A stretch of 64,000 bases of DNA, taken from an uncultured Latescibacterota bacterium (GTDB taxonomy: Bacteria > Latescibacterota > UBA2968). The notes under the pieces are model-generated. The model saw only the letters and a list, made by a program, of their open reading frames with translations, made no database searches and was not told where the DNA came from. Location of the stretch: positions 5,939,107 to 6,003,106 of the forward strand of contig OX638329.1 of NCBI GenBank assembly GCA_951812755.1, read 5' to 3'. The position numbers and the translations under genes were made by a program. Of this stretch, positions 15,798 to 25,245 are shown one piece after another; within the stretch, counting starts at the first letter, position 1, and every line of letters begins with the position of its first letter.

Positions 15798-17072
15798 ATG
15801 GAACTGGCAAAAAAGATACTCAATCGGCTCGACATTTGCAAACCCCAAAAAAAGTTTCTCATCACCCTTTTTACCACCATACTCATTGCACGAGGCAAAA
15901 TCAATTTTCGCAACCTTTCACGCTATTCCCATTACAGTGAGCGCACATACGCCCGTCAATTTGACAAATCCTTTAACTTTATGGGGTTCAACCGTGCCAT
16001 CATCAATGAATGTATAGATCAAGACCAGGATCAAGGCCAAGATCAAGACCAGGATCAAGACCAGGATCAAGACCAGGATCAGGCATCTGCACGTATTCTG
16101 GCCTTAGATGCCTCTTTTATCCCCAAGTCCGGGAACAAGACGTATGGATTAGACTACTTTTTCAATGGCTGCCATTGCAAAACAGAAAAAGGCTTAGAAA
16201 TCTGTGGGGTGGCAGTAGTTGATGTAGAAAAAAACACAGCCTATCCGCTTTCGGTTCGACAAACCACCCCCATCCCTGAGGCCGAAAACAGCCAACAAGG
16301 AGATGATGAAAACCGTATAGACCAGTATTTACACCACTTACGAGACATAAAACCTTACCTGAACGAGGATGAAACCTATCTGTGTGTGGATGGCTTCTTC
16401 TCCAAAAAGAAATTCATCAATGGCGTGACCAACCTCCACCTCCACCAAATTGGCAGATTGCGGCGCGATGCCAACTGTCGCTATCTTTATACAGGTCCCA
16501 AACGAGAAAAAGGCTCTGGCAATCAGAAAACATACGACGGCAAAGTTGATTGGCAGGACTTATCGCGCTTTACCTATCACCACACAAAAGACGGCATTGC
16601 CTCGTATAGCAAGATACTCAATCATCAATGTTTCAAGAGAAATCTCAAAGTCGTCGTCCTCGTCAATGAGAAGATCAAGAGCAAGAAAAATTATGTGATC
16701 TTGTTTTCTACCGATCCGCATTTAGATGCCCAAAGCCTGGTCACCTATTACAAAGCACGCTTCCAAATTGAATTTATTTTTCGCGATGCCAAACAGTTTA
16801 CTGGCCTATCAGATGCTCAGACGAGAGACAAAAAACGCCTTGATTTCCATTTTAATGCATCCTTGACAACTCTGAATCTATCCAAAGCAGAGCACTTGAA
16901 AACCCATTGGGATACCCCGACAAAGCCCTTTTCTATGACCAGCATAAAAGCCTGTTATTTCAACACTTTTTTCCTCGAAAAGTTTTTTTCAATGTTTGAT
17001 CTTGAACCTAAGCACATAAAAAAATCACCCAAATACACATATCTCATCAATTATGGCAATATTGCCGCTTAA
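15798..17072 (+). CDS. DDE transposase of the insertion sequence
   Basis: 424 aa. Catalytic acids fit ALDASFIPKSG (first Asp, about residue 99), YLCVDGFF (second Asp, about 200) and YKARFQIEFIFRDAKQF (YREK-type block with Glu, about 318-334), as in IS4-superfamily transposases. A run of eleven DQ-type dipeptides (16017-16082) lies just before the first catalytic strand and is an expansion of a 6-bp microsatellite; it is in frame and keeps the gene open. The gene fills the element and appears intact. Confidence 0.85.
   Translation: MELAKKILNRLDICKPQKKFLITLFTTILIARGKINFRNLSRYSHYSERTYARQFDKSFNFMGFNRAIINECIDQDQDQGQDQDQDQDQDQDQDQASARILALDASFIPKSGNKTYGLDYFFNGCHCKTEKGLEICGVAVVDVEKNTAYPLSVRQTTPIPEAENSQQGDDENRIDQYLHHLRDIKPYLNEDETYLCVDGFFSKKKFINGVTNLHLHQIGRLRRDANCRYLYTGPKREKGSGNQKTYDGKVDWQDLSRFTYHHTKDGIASYSKILNHQCFKRNLKVVVLVNEKIKSKKNYVILFSTDPHLDAQSLVTYYKARFQIEFIFRDAKQFTGLSDAQTRDKKRLDFHFNASLTTLNLSKAEHLKTHWDTPTKPFSMTSIKACYFNTFFLEKFFSMFDLEPKHIKKSPKYTYLINYGNIAA
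16017..16082 (+). repeat. 6-bp microsatellite (GATCAA/GACCAG) x11 inside the transposase
   Basis: Eleven tandem 6-nt units each encoding Asp-Gln, with one unit changed to Gly-Gln. The tract is a multiple of three, so length changes by single units keep the frame. Confidence 0.9.
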
Positions 17073-17191
17073 TTCTGTCCGAACCATTGTTGGAATATAC
17101 TTAAAGTTATGTTGAAATGCAATTCAATGCAAAGAACATCAAGAGAGCAAATCAGCACATCATATTTGACTTGCACATTGAGCCAATGCAG

Positions 17192-17515
17192 GGTCACGGA
17201 CGAAAAAAATGATCGCAAAAGAACTTGACCTAAAAAGAATATTTCATCTAATTACAAACGCATGCATCACAATCAACGGGAAAAAAATAATTGCCTCATA
17301 GCAATTTATGTCGCTTGTCCCCTATAGGCCAGTCTGCGGATAAAACGGGTTTTTTATAATCTCATAAAAAACATGCACTTATGCATATTTTTTTCAATTA
17401 AATACAAACGTATATATTGCAGTACATCAACGCAATCACAGGGCCGCTTTCCATAAACGACAAATGCTTAAATCCGCAGCGCATCAGTTTTTAAGATCTC
17501 CCGTCCGAAAAAAAT
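17192..17515 (+). promoter_or_regulatory. Upstream region of the first giant protein, duplicated at 22222-22545
   Basis: A 324-bp AT-rich leader that is almost identical, base for base, to the leader of the second giant protein gene (offset 5030 bp). The strong conservation of non-coding DNA fits recent duplication or a shared promoter. Landmarks: TATAGGCCAGTCTGCGGATA, a region TTTTTTATAATCTCATAAAA with a TATAAT-like box at about 17352, and AAAAAATATG at the start. No good Shine-Dalgarno is visible before the ATG. The preceding stretch 17096-17191 shows nothing. Confidence 0.55.
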
Positions 17516-20222
17516 ATGAGTTCCTGCCGCGTTAAAATCCTCCCACTCGCGCTCGGTACCGTCAGTTTGCTGAGCCTTCTGCTCTTGCTATTCCCGTGGT
17601 CGCTATCCACACAGACCAGTAGCTTCTCCCTCTCTCTGGATTTAGATGGATCTGAAGGCAATCAGGCAGTATCCTCCCTCGATGTATTTTCCAATCGCGT
17701 TGTTCCCATTCAAATCTTCGGCACGGATATCCAGGGGGCAGGCGATATTTCCCTGCGCTTTGAATTCGACCCCACACAGGTTGCTTACGAAGGCTTTAAA
17801 AGGACAAATATCGTATCTGGCACCTCTGCGCTTACGGGCAAGGATTTTACAAATATCGGGATAACATTAGCAGACGGAATGGCAATTAATGGTCTTATAG
17901 GCACCATTCACTTTCGCACTACAGAGGCATTTTCAGGCACAGACATACGACTGGTGCGTGCAAGACTTGTGCGAGGGGGACAAACAGAGACCGTATCGAT
18001 GGACCTGAGTGTTACCTTGCGGCTTGCCAAACCCCCTTCTCCTGACTTTGACAGAGATGGAACGGTTGGCATCCCAGACTTTTTGCTCTTTGTCGATGCG
18101 TTTGGTTCCCGAAGAGATCAAGAGGGATATGACCCAAAATACGATCTGGATGTCAATGGCGAGATTGGGATTGCCGACTTTCTGCTCTTTGTCGATAACT
18201 TCGGCAAAGTATTGAACCGCACACCTGTCTTCACCTCAGAACCTCCCGTGACGCGCTCCGTAGATGAGAACACCCCACCTGGACAAGCAATAGGCGATCC
18301 TATCTCTGCCACCGATGGCGATGGCAATACCCTTACCTATCGCCTCAGCGGTGCAGACGCTGACAGCTTTGCTATTGACCCGAACACAGGGCAGATAACG
18401 ACGAAAGGGACTTATGACTTTGAGCAAAAGAGCAGCTACGCCTTAATCGTAATCGTCAGCGATGGCAAGGGTGGTAACGCCAGTCTTGAAGTGAACATCG
18501 CCATCAAGGATGTTGAGGAAGCGACCGCCGCCGTGCCCTCGAATGTGATGGTAGAAGAGGATGATAGCAAATTGGTCGTGCGCTGGGATGCCGTGGCAGA
18601 CGAGGAGGGCAAACCGCCTGTCACCGGATATGAGGTCGGATATCGGGAGCGACCGGACGATCCCTCCGTGGATAGCGAAGAATGGGCAGGTATTCAGAAG
18701 GTCAGCAGTCAGTTGGATAGCCTGATCATCACGGGACTACTCAACGGACAGGCGTATCTGGTAAGCGTGCGCACGCTCGTCGAAGGCGGCATGAGTGCGT
18801 GGTCCTCGCCTGTATTAGGCATCCCGGTGATCCCAGCAGCGGGACCAGTATTTCCGGGAGGAGGGGGAGGTGGCGGTACGTCCCCACCTCCCCCTCCTCC
18901 CCCTCCTCCTCCCACTCCTCCCCCTCCTCCCACTCCTCCCACTCCACCGGGTCCCAATCAAGCCCCAACCTTCAACGACGGTGTGAGCACCTCGCGCACC
19001 GTAGCCGAGAACACAGCCCCCAATCAAAACATCCAGCACCCGGTCAGTGCCACCGATCCCGACCGTGACCGTCTGACCTATCGCCTCAGCGGGGACGATG
19101 CCGATTCATTCACCATCAACGCAAGTCAGCTTCGCACCCGCCCAGGCATCACTTATGACTATGAAGCGGTAAAGAATAGCTATGAGGTAACAATAACCGC
19201 AGACGACAATCGCGGCGGCACAGCCACCATTGACGTAACCATCTATGTGTCCGACGCGAACGAACCGCCCCAGCCCCCAGCAAGACCACAAGTAGCACCA
19301 GCCTCTTCAACCAGCCTGACCGTGACATGGACCGAGCCGACAAACACCGGTCCCGACATCTACGACTACGACATCCAATATCGAACAGGCAGTGGCAGCT
19401 TCATCCCTCATCCGCACGATAACATCAATACAACCACAACCATCACCAACCTTGACGTGAACACGCGCTACGAAGTGCAGGTCAAGGCACACAACGACGA
19501 AGGCGAAAGCCTGTGGTCGTCTTCGGGATTCGGCACCACCAGTACCAACCAGCCGCCAGTATTCGATGAAACCGCACCAACGCGCAGCCTTGCCGAGAAC
19601 ACCACCGGGACACAAAACATCGGCAACCCGATAAGCGCTACCGATCCCGAGGGCCGCACGATAAGCTATCGCCTCACAGGTGGCGATACAGATCAATTTA
19701 CCATTGACACCAACAACGGACAGCTTCGCACACAGACCGGCGTTGACTACAACTATGAGGCAAAAAATCGCTATTCAGTGACAGTAGAAGCAGCGGACGA
19801 CCAGGGTGGACGTGCGACCATCACAGTAACCATTGACATAACCGATGACGACAGCGAAAGACCTGAAAGACCCGACAAGCCGACCGTAACAGCCTCAACA
19901 TTAAATAGCCTATCCATACAGTGGACCGAGCCACAGAACACCGGTCCTGCCATCAACGACTACGATGTGCAGTATAAGGAAAGCGGCGGCACGTTCACCG
20001 ACTGGCCGCACAATGGTCACGGCACGAACACGACCATCACCAGCTTGAATGCCAACACGCAATACGAGGTGCTGGTGCTGGCACGCAGTCCTGAAGGTGA
20101 TAGCCAGTGGTCCGAATCCGTTACTGTGAGCACTGTCGCCAATCAAGCTCCCACATTCAACGAAGGCACGAGCACTACCCGCAGTATAGCAGAAAACACA
20201 ACTGGCACCCAGAACATCGGCG
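17192..20222 (+). repeat. Copy 1 of a ~3-kb segmental duplication
   Basis: Near-identical to 22222-25245: the leader, signal peptide, cohesin-like domain, dockerin, Pro linker and the first cadherin/FN3 modules. Identity ends in the fourth cadherin-like module, after which the two genes differ completely. Small differences cluster in the cohesin-like domain (residues about 48-160) and the proline linker. Confidence 0.88.
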
Positions 20223-22108
20223 ATCCGGTGGCGGCCATTGATCCCGATAGCGACGTGCTGACCTACACCCTGGGCGGAGACGACGCGGATTCCTTTGACA
20301 TGGTCACTTCAACCGGTCAGTTGCAGACGCAGAACGCGCTCGACTACGAAGACAAGAACACCTACACTATCACGGTCTCGGTCAGCGACGGCAAAGACGC
20401 CAGGGACAATCTCGACGCGACAATCGACGACAACATCACGGTGACTATCATCGTCACCAATGTGGACGAAGATGGAACCGTATCCATCTTGCCGGTGCAG
20501 CCTCAGGTTGGTGCCGTGCTCCGGGCGAGGCTGGGCGATCCGGATGGCGATGTGCGTTCCACGAAATGGCAATGGGCCAGATCCTCAAACAAGAACAATT
20601 GGAGTAACATCAGCGGTACCTCAAAGGACAACCACACACCCACTGATAGTGACAGGGGAATGTATCTGCGAGTCACGGTGGCTTACAGTGACGGAGAAGA
20701 TTCCGATAAGAACGCAGAGGTGGTGTTGGACCACATGGTTGATACACAACCTTCTGCGCCGGAACTCACCATCGTCGAGCTCATCTCCGGGCTGAATTAC
20801 CCCTGGGGTATCGCCTTCACACCCGATGGGACGATGCTGTTCACCCAGCGGCCGGGCGTGCTGAGCAGTCGGCTCACAGACGGCACAGTCCAGACCGTCA
20901 CCGCCGATCTCAGCGACCTGTTCGTCGGCAGGACGACCGGTTTGATGTCCATCGCCGTTGATCCCAATTTCGCCTCCAACCGACGGTTCTACACCTGCCA
21001 GGGCCACACCGGACCCAAAGTCCAGGTGATCGCCTGGACCATCAACGAGACCTACACCGAGGCCACTCGAGTCACCGATCCCCTTGTTGACAATATCCTC
21101 GTCCGACACGATGGCTTTCACAGCGGCGGCCGAATGCGCTTCGGCCCGGAGGGCTATCTGTGGATCGCGACTGGCGACGCAGGAACCGGGACGGTCCCGC
21201 AGGATTTGAACTCGCTCGGCGGGAAGATCCTCCGGGTTGACGCATCGACAGGCACGGCCGCTCCGGGAAACCCGTCTGCTTCTTCACTCATCTACACCTA
21301 TGGTCACCGGAACGTGCAGGGTCTGGCCCACCGCCCCGGCACGAACCAGATGTGGTCGGTTGAGCACGGCCCAAAGATAGACGACGAGATCAACCTGCTG
21401 GTCGCGGAAGGCAACTACGGCTGGGATCCCGTGCCCAACGACAATCAAGATCCCTCATACAACGAGTTGGAAGTCCCCATGACCGACCTTGAGAAATTTC
21501 CCGACGCTATCCAGGCCAAGTGGTCGTCGGGGGAATCGTCCCTGGCCACCAGTGGCGGCATTTTCCTCGATGGCGCAGATTGGGACGACTGGAATGGGCG
21601 ACTGGCAGTGGCCTCACTCAAGGACAAGACGCTTCGTCTCTTCGAATTCACCTCGGATGGCACCCTGCTAAGTGAGTTTGTCGTCCCAGAGCTCAATAAC
21701 ACGTACGACCGGCTCAGGACCCCCATGCTCGGCCCTGATGGCGCTCTGTACGTCACTACCTCGAGAGGAAACAGTCGGGATAAGATTCTCAAGATCGTCC
21801 CCGGCCGTCCACCTGAGTTCTCGGCTGAGACTCAAACGCAAGACGTGGCTGAAAACAACAGTCCCTCCGAGATCATCGCCACGGTTATGGCCACCGATCC
21901 CGACGGCGAAACGCTCATATACGAACTGAGCGGCCCCGATGCGGCGTCCTTCAACCTCCCGGATAATACTATCGGTGAGTTGCAGGCTAATGAGTCATTC
22001 GACTATGAAACCAGGTCTTCGTACAAGGTCGTAGTCACTGCCTCTGATCCATACGGCTTGAGCGACAGCATTACGTTGACCATCAATATCACTGATACCG
22101 ACGAATGA
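17516..22108 (+). CDS. Giant secreted multidomain protein: cohesin-like, dockerin, cadherin/FN3 repeats, glucose/sorbosone dehydrogenase-like domain
   Basis: 1530 aa. A signal anchor (residues 5-33) precedes a cohesin-like domain (about 35-170) and a type I dockerin-like pair of Ca-binding repeats (about 175-231: DFDRDGTVGIPDFLLFVDAF and YDLDVNGEIGIADFLLFVDN). Then cadherin-like (about 235-333), FN3 (335-440), a Gly/Pro-rich linker (442-480), and alternating cadherin and FN3 modules to about 985, an Ig-like module (990-1075), and a PQQ-type glucose/sorbosone dehydrogenase-like beta-propeller (about 1083-1432; GLNYPWGIAFTPDG, MRFGPEGYLWIATGD, YGHRNVQGLAHRP). A last cadherin-like module ends the protein. 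It is probably exported and attached to the surface through Ca-dependent modules; the propeller may oxidise sugars. Confidence 0.85.
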   Translation: MSSCRVKILPLALGTVSLLSLLLLLFPWSLSTQTSSFSLSLDLDGSEGNQAVSSLDVFSNRVVPIQIFGTDIQGAGDISLRFEFDPTQVAYEGFKRTNIVSGTSALTGKDFTNIGITLADGMAINGLIGTIHFRTTEAFSGTDIRLVRARLVRGGQTETVSMDLSVTLRLAKPPSPDFDRDGTVGIPDFLLFVDAFGSRRDQEGYDPKYDLDVNGEIGIADFLLFVDNFGKVLNRTPVFTSEPPVTRSVDENTPPGQAIGDPISATDGDGNTLTYRLSGADADSFAIDPNTGQITTKGTYDFEQKSSYALIVIVSDGKGGNASLEVNIAIKDVEEATAAVPSNVMVEEDDSKLVVRWDAVADEEGKPPVTGYEVGYRERPDDPSVDSEEWAGIQKVSSQLDSLIITGLLNGQAYLVSVRTLVEGGMSAWSSPVLGIPVIPAAGPVFPGGGGGGGTSPPPPPPPPPPTPPPPPTPPTPPGPNQAPTFNDGVSTSRTVAENTAPNQNIQHPVSATDPDRDRLTYRLSGDDADSFTINASQLRTRPGITYDYEAVKNSYEVTITADDNRGGTATIDVTIYVSDANEPPQPPARPQVAPASSTSLTVTWTEPTNTGPDIYDYDIQYRTGSGSFIPHPHDNINTTTTITNLDVNTRYEVQVKAHNDEGESLWSSSGFGTTSTNQPPVFDETAPTRSLAENTTGTQNIGNPISATDPEGRTISYRLTGGDTDQFTIDTNNGQLRTQTGVDYNYEAKNRYSVTVEAADDQGGRATITVTIDITDDDSERPERPDKPTVTASTLNSLSIQWTEPQNTGPAINDYDVQYKESGGTFTDWPHNGHGTNTTITSLNANTQYEVLVLARSPEGDSQWSESVTVSTVANQAPTFNEGTSTTRSIAENTTGTQNIGDPVAAIDPDSDVLTYTLGGDDADSFDMVTSTGQLQTQNALDYEDKNTYTITVSVSDGKDARDNLDATIDDNITVTIIVTNVDEDGTVSILPVQPQVGAVLRARLGDPDGDVRSTKWQWARSSNKNNWSNISGTSKDNHTPTDSDRGMYLRVTVAYSDGEDSDKNAEVVLDHMVDTQPSAPELTIVELISGLNYPWGIAFTPDGTMLFTQRPGVLSSRLTDGTVQTVTADLSDLFVGRTTGLMSIAVDPNFASNRRFYTCQGHTGPKVQVIAWTINETYTEATRVTDPLVDNILVRHDGFHSGGRMRFGPEGYLWIATGDAGTGTVPQDLNSLGGKILRVDASTGTAAPGNPSASSLIYTYGHRNVQGLAHRPGTNQMWSVEHGPKIDDEINLLVAEGNYGWDPVPNDNQDPSYNELEVPMTDLEKFPDAIQAKWSSGESSLATSGGIFLDGADWDDWNGRLAVASLKDKTLRLFEFTSDGTLLSEFVVPELNNTYDRLRTPMLGPDGALYVTTSRGNSRDKILKIVPGRPPEFSAETQTQDVAENNSPSEIIATVMATDPDGETLIYELSGPDAASFNLPDNTIGELQANESFDYETRSSYKVVVTASDPYGLSDSITLTINITDTDE

Positions 22109-22545
22109 CGCGGTGAATTGCCAATCCCTTTCTCTTGATACTATGGCGTTTACAGCCTGGTAAAAGACGCCATTGCCATGCCTGCAAAGCCTGCGACTAT
22201 CGTCCTTGAGGTAACGCGCACGGTCACGGACGAAAATGATGATCGCAAAAGAACTTGACCTAAAAAGAATATTTCATCTAATTACAAACGCATGCATCAC
22301 AATCAACGGGAAAAAAATAATTGCCTCATAGCAATTTATGTCGCTTGTCCCCTATAGGCCAGTCTGCGGATAAAACGGGTTTTTTATAATCTCATAAAAA
22401 ACATGCACTTATGCATATTTTTTTCAATTAAATACAAACGTATGTATTGCAGTACATCAACGGAATCACAGGGCCGCTTTCCATAAACGACAAATGCTTA
22501 AATCCGCAGCACATCAGTTTTTAAGATCTCCCGTCCGGAAAAAAT
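22109..22545 (+). other. Spacer between the giant genes, with duplicated leader
   Basis: 22222-22545 duplicates the 17192-17515 leader. Just before it, about 22133-22245 reads in one frame as YYGVYSLVKDAIAMPAKPAT followed by IVLEVTRTVTDEND, which looks like a protein end but has no start; it may be a remnant of a gene lost at the duplication joint. Low confidence. Confidence 0.4.
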
Positions 22546-25245
22546 ATGAGTTCCTCCCGCGTTAAAATCTTCCCACTCGCGCTCGGTACCGTCAGTTTGC
22601 TGAGCCTTCTGCTCTTGCTATTCCCGTGGTCGCTATCTACACAGACCAGTAGCTTTTCCATTTCTCTGGATTTAGATGGATCTGAAGGTGATCAATCTAT
22701 CGCCTCTCTCAATGTCTTTTCCAATCGCACGATCCCCATCCAAATCTTCGCCACAGATATTGAGACTGCAAGCGATCTCTCCCTGCGCTTTGAATTCGAT
22801 CCCACTCAGGTTGCTTACGAAGGCTTTAAAAGGACAAATATCGTATCTGGCACCTCTGCGCTTAAGGGAAAGGACTTTGCAAATATCGGGATAACCCTAT
22901 CGGCAGGTAATGCATCCAGCGGTCTCATAGGCACGATCCACTTTCGCACCACAGAGGCATTTTCAGGCACAGACATACGACTGGTGCGTGCAAGACTTGT
23001 GCGAGATGAACAAGTCGAGACCGTCTCGGTGGACCTGAGCATTACCTTGCGGCTTGCCAAACCCCCTTCTCCTGACTTTGACAGAGATGGAACGGTTGGC
23101 ATCCCAGACTTTTTGCTCTTTGTCGATGCGTTTGGTTCCCGAAGAGATCAAGAGGGATATGACCCAAAATACGATCTGGATGTCAATGGCGAGATTGGGA
23201 TTGCCGACTTTCTGCTCTTTGTCGATAACTTCGGCAAAGTATTGAACCGCACACCTGTCTTCACCTCAGAACCTCCCGTGACGCGCTCCGTAGATGAGAA
23301 CACCCCACCTGGACAAGCAATAGGCGATCCTATCTCTGCCACCGATGGCGATGGTGATACCCTCACCTATCGCCTCAGCGGTGCAGACGCTGACAGCTTT
23401 GCTATTGACCCGAACACAGGGCAGATAACGACGAAAGGGACTTATGACTTTGAGCAAAAGAGCAGCTACGCCTTAATCGTAATCGTCAGCGATGGCAAGG
23501 GTGGTAACGCCAGTCTTGAAGTGAACATCGCCATCAAGGATGTTGAGGAAGCGACCGCCGCCGTGCCCTCGAATGTGATGGTAGAAGAGGATGATAGCAA
23601 ATTGGTCGTGCGCTGGGATGCCGTGGCAGACAAGGAGGGCAAACCGCCTGTCACCGGATATGAGGTGGGGTATCGAGAGCGCGATGCCGTGGATAGCGAA
23701 GAATGGGCAGGTATTCAGAAGGTCAGCAGTCAGTTGGATAGCCTGATCATCACGGGACTACTCAACGGACAGGCGTATCTGGTAAGCGTGCGCACGCTCG
23801 TCGAAGGCGGCATGAGTGCGTGGTCCTCGCCTGTATTAGGCATCCCGGTGATCCCAGCAGCGGGACCAGTATTTCCGGGAGGTGGGGGAGGTGGCGGTAC
23901 GTCCCCACCTCCCCCACCTCCCACTCCACCCACTCCTCCTCCCACTCCTCCCACTCCTCCCACTCCTCCCACTCCACCGGGTCCCAATCAAGCCCCAACC
24001 TTCAACGACGGTGTGAGCACCTCGCGCACCGTAGCCGAGAACACGGCACCCAACCAAAACATCCAGCACCCGGTCAGTGCCACCGATCCCGACCGTGACC
24101 GTCTGACCTATCGCCTCAGCGGGGACGATGCCGATTCATTCACCATCAACGCAAGTCAGCTTCGCACCCGCCCAGGCATCACTTATGACTATGAAGCGGT
24201 AAAGAATAGCTATGAGGTAACAATAACCGCAGACGACAATCGCGGCGGCACAGCCACCATTGACGTAACCATCTATGTGTCCGACGCGAACGAACCGCCC
24301 CAGCCCCCAGCAAGACCACAAGTAGCACCAGCCTCTTCAACCAGCCTGACCGTGACATGGACCGAGCCGACAAACACCGGTCCCGACATCTACGACTACG
24401 ACATCCAATATCGAACAGGCAGTGGCAGCTTCATCCCTCATCCGCACGATAACATCAATACAACCACAACCATCACCAACCTTGACGTGAACACGCGCTA
24501 CGAAGTGCAGGTCAAGGCACACAACGACGAAGGCGAAAGCCTGTGGTCGTCTTCGGGATTCGGCACCACCAGTACCAACCAGCCGCCAGTATTCGATGAA
24601 ATCGCACCAACGCGCAGTATAGCCGAGAACACGACAGGTGTTCAGAACATCGGCAACCCGATAAGCACTACCGATCCCGAGGGCCGCACGATAAGCTACC
24701 GTCTCACAGGGGGCGATACAGATCAATTTACCATTGACACCAACAACGGACAGCTTCGCACACAGACCGGCGTTGACTACAACTATGAGGCAAAAAATCG
24801 CTATTCGGTAACAGTAGAAGCAGCGGACGACCAGGGTGGACGTGCGACCATCACAGTAACCATTGACATAACCGATGACGACAGCGAAAGACCTGAAAGA
24901 CCCGACAAGCCGACCGTAACAGCCTCAACATTAAATAGCCTATCCATACAGTGGACCGAGCCACAGAACACCGGTCCTACCATCAACGACTACGATGTGC
25001 AGTATAAGGAAAGCGGCGGCACGTTCACCGACTGGCCGCACAATGGTCGCGGCACGAACACGACCATCACCAGCTTGAATGCCAACACGCAATACGAGGT
25101 GCTGGTGCTGGCACGCAGTCCTGAAGGTGATAGCCAGTGGTCCGAATCCGTTACTGTGAGCACTGTCGCCAATCAAGCTCCCACATTCAACGAAGGCACG
25201 AGTACTACCCGCAGTATCGCAGAAAATACGACTGGCACCCATAAC
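22222..25245 (+). repeat. Copy 2 of the ~3-kb segmental duplication
   Basis: Partner of 17192-20222, see that entry. This copy has a shorter Asp-Pro-Ser stretch (RERDAVDSEEW instead of RERPDDPSVDSEEW) and a different proline-linker length. Confidence 0.88.

Larger units (their letters stand above)
15673..17089 (+). mobile_element. Complete insertion sequence (IS4-like DDE element)
   Basis: Terminal inverted repeats: left CAATACTTCGGACAG (15673-15687) and right CTGTCCGAACCATTG (17075-17089). A 6-bp direct repeat TTGGAA flanks both sides (15667-15672 and 17090-17095), a target-site duplication. One transposase gene fills the element. A 195-bp element with the same ends and a 6-bp duplication is at 49663-49857, which independently confirms the boundaries. 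Confidence 0.88.

Noticed and set aside
17933..18121. Short minus-strand frames repeated in both giant genes
   Set aside because: They recur only because the 3-kb segment is duplicated; no independent evidence.
18709..19039. Gly/Trp-rich frames opposite the proline linker
   Set aside because: Antisense translation of the CCT/CCC proline linker; not genes.
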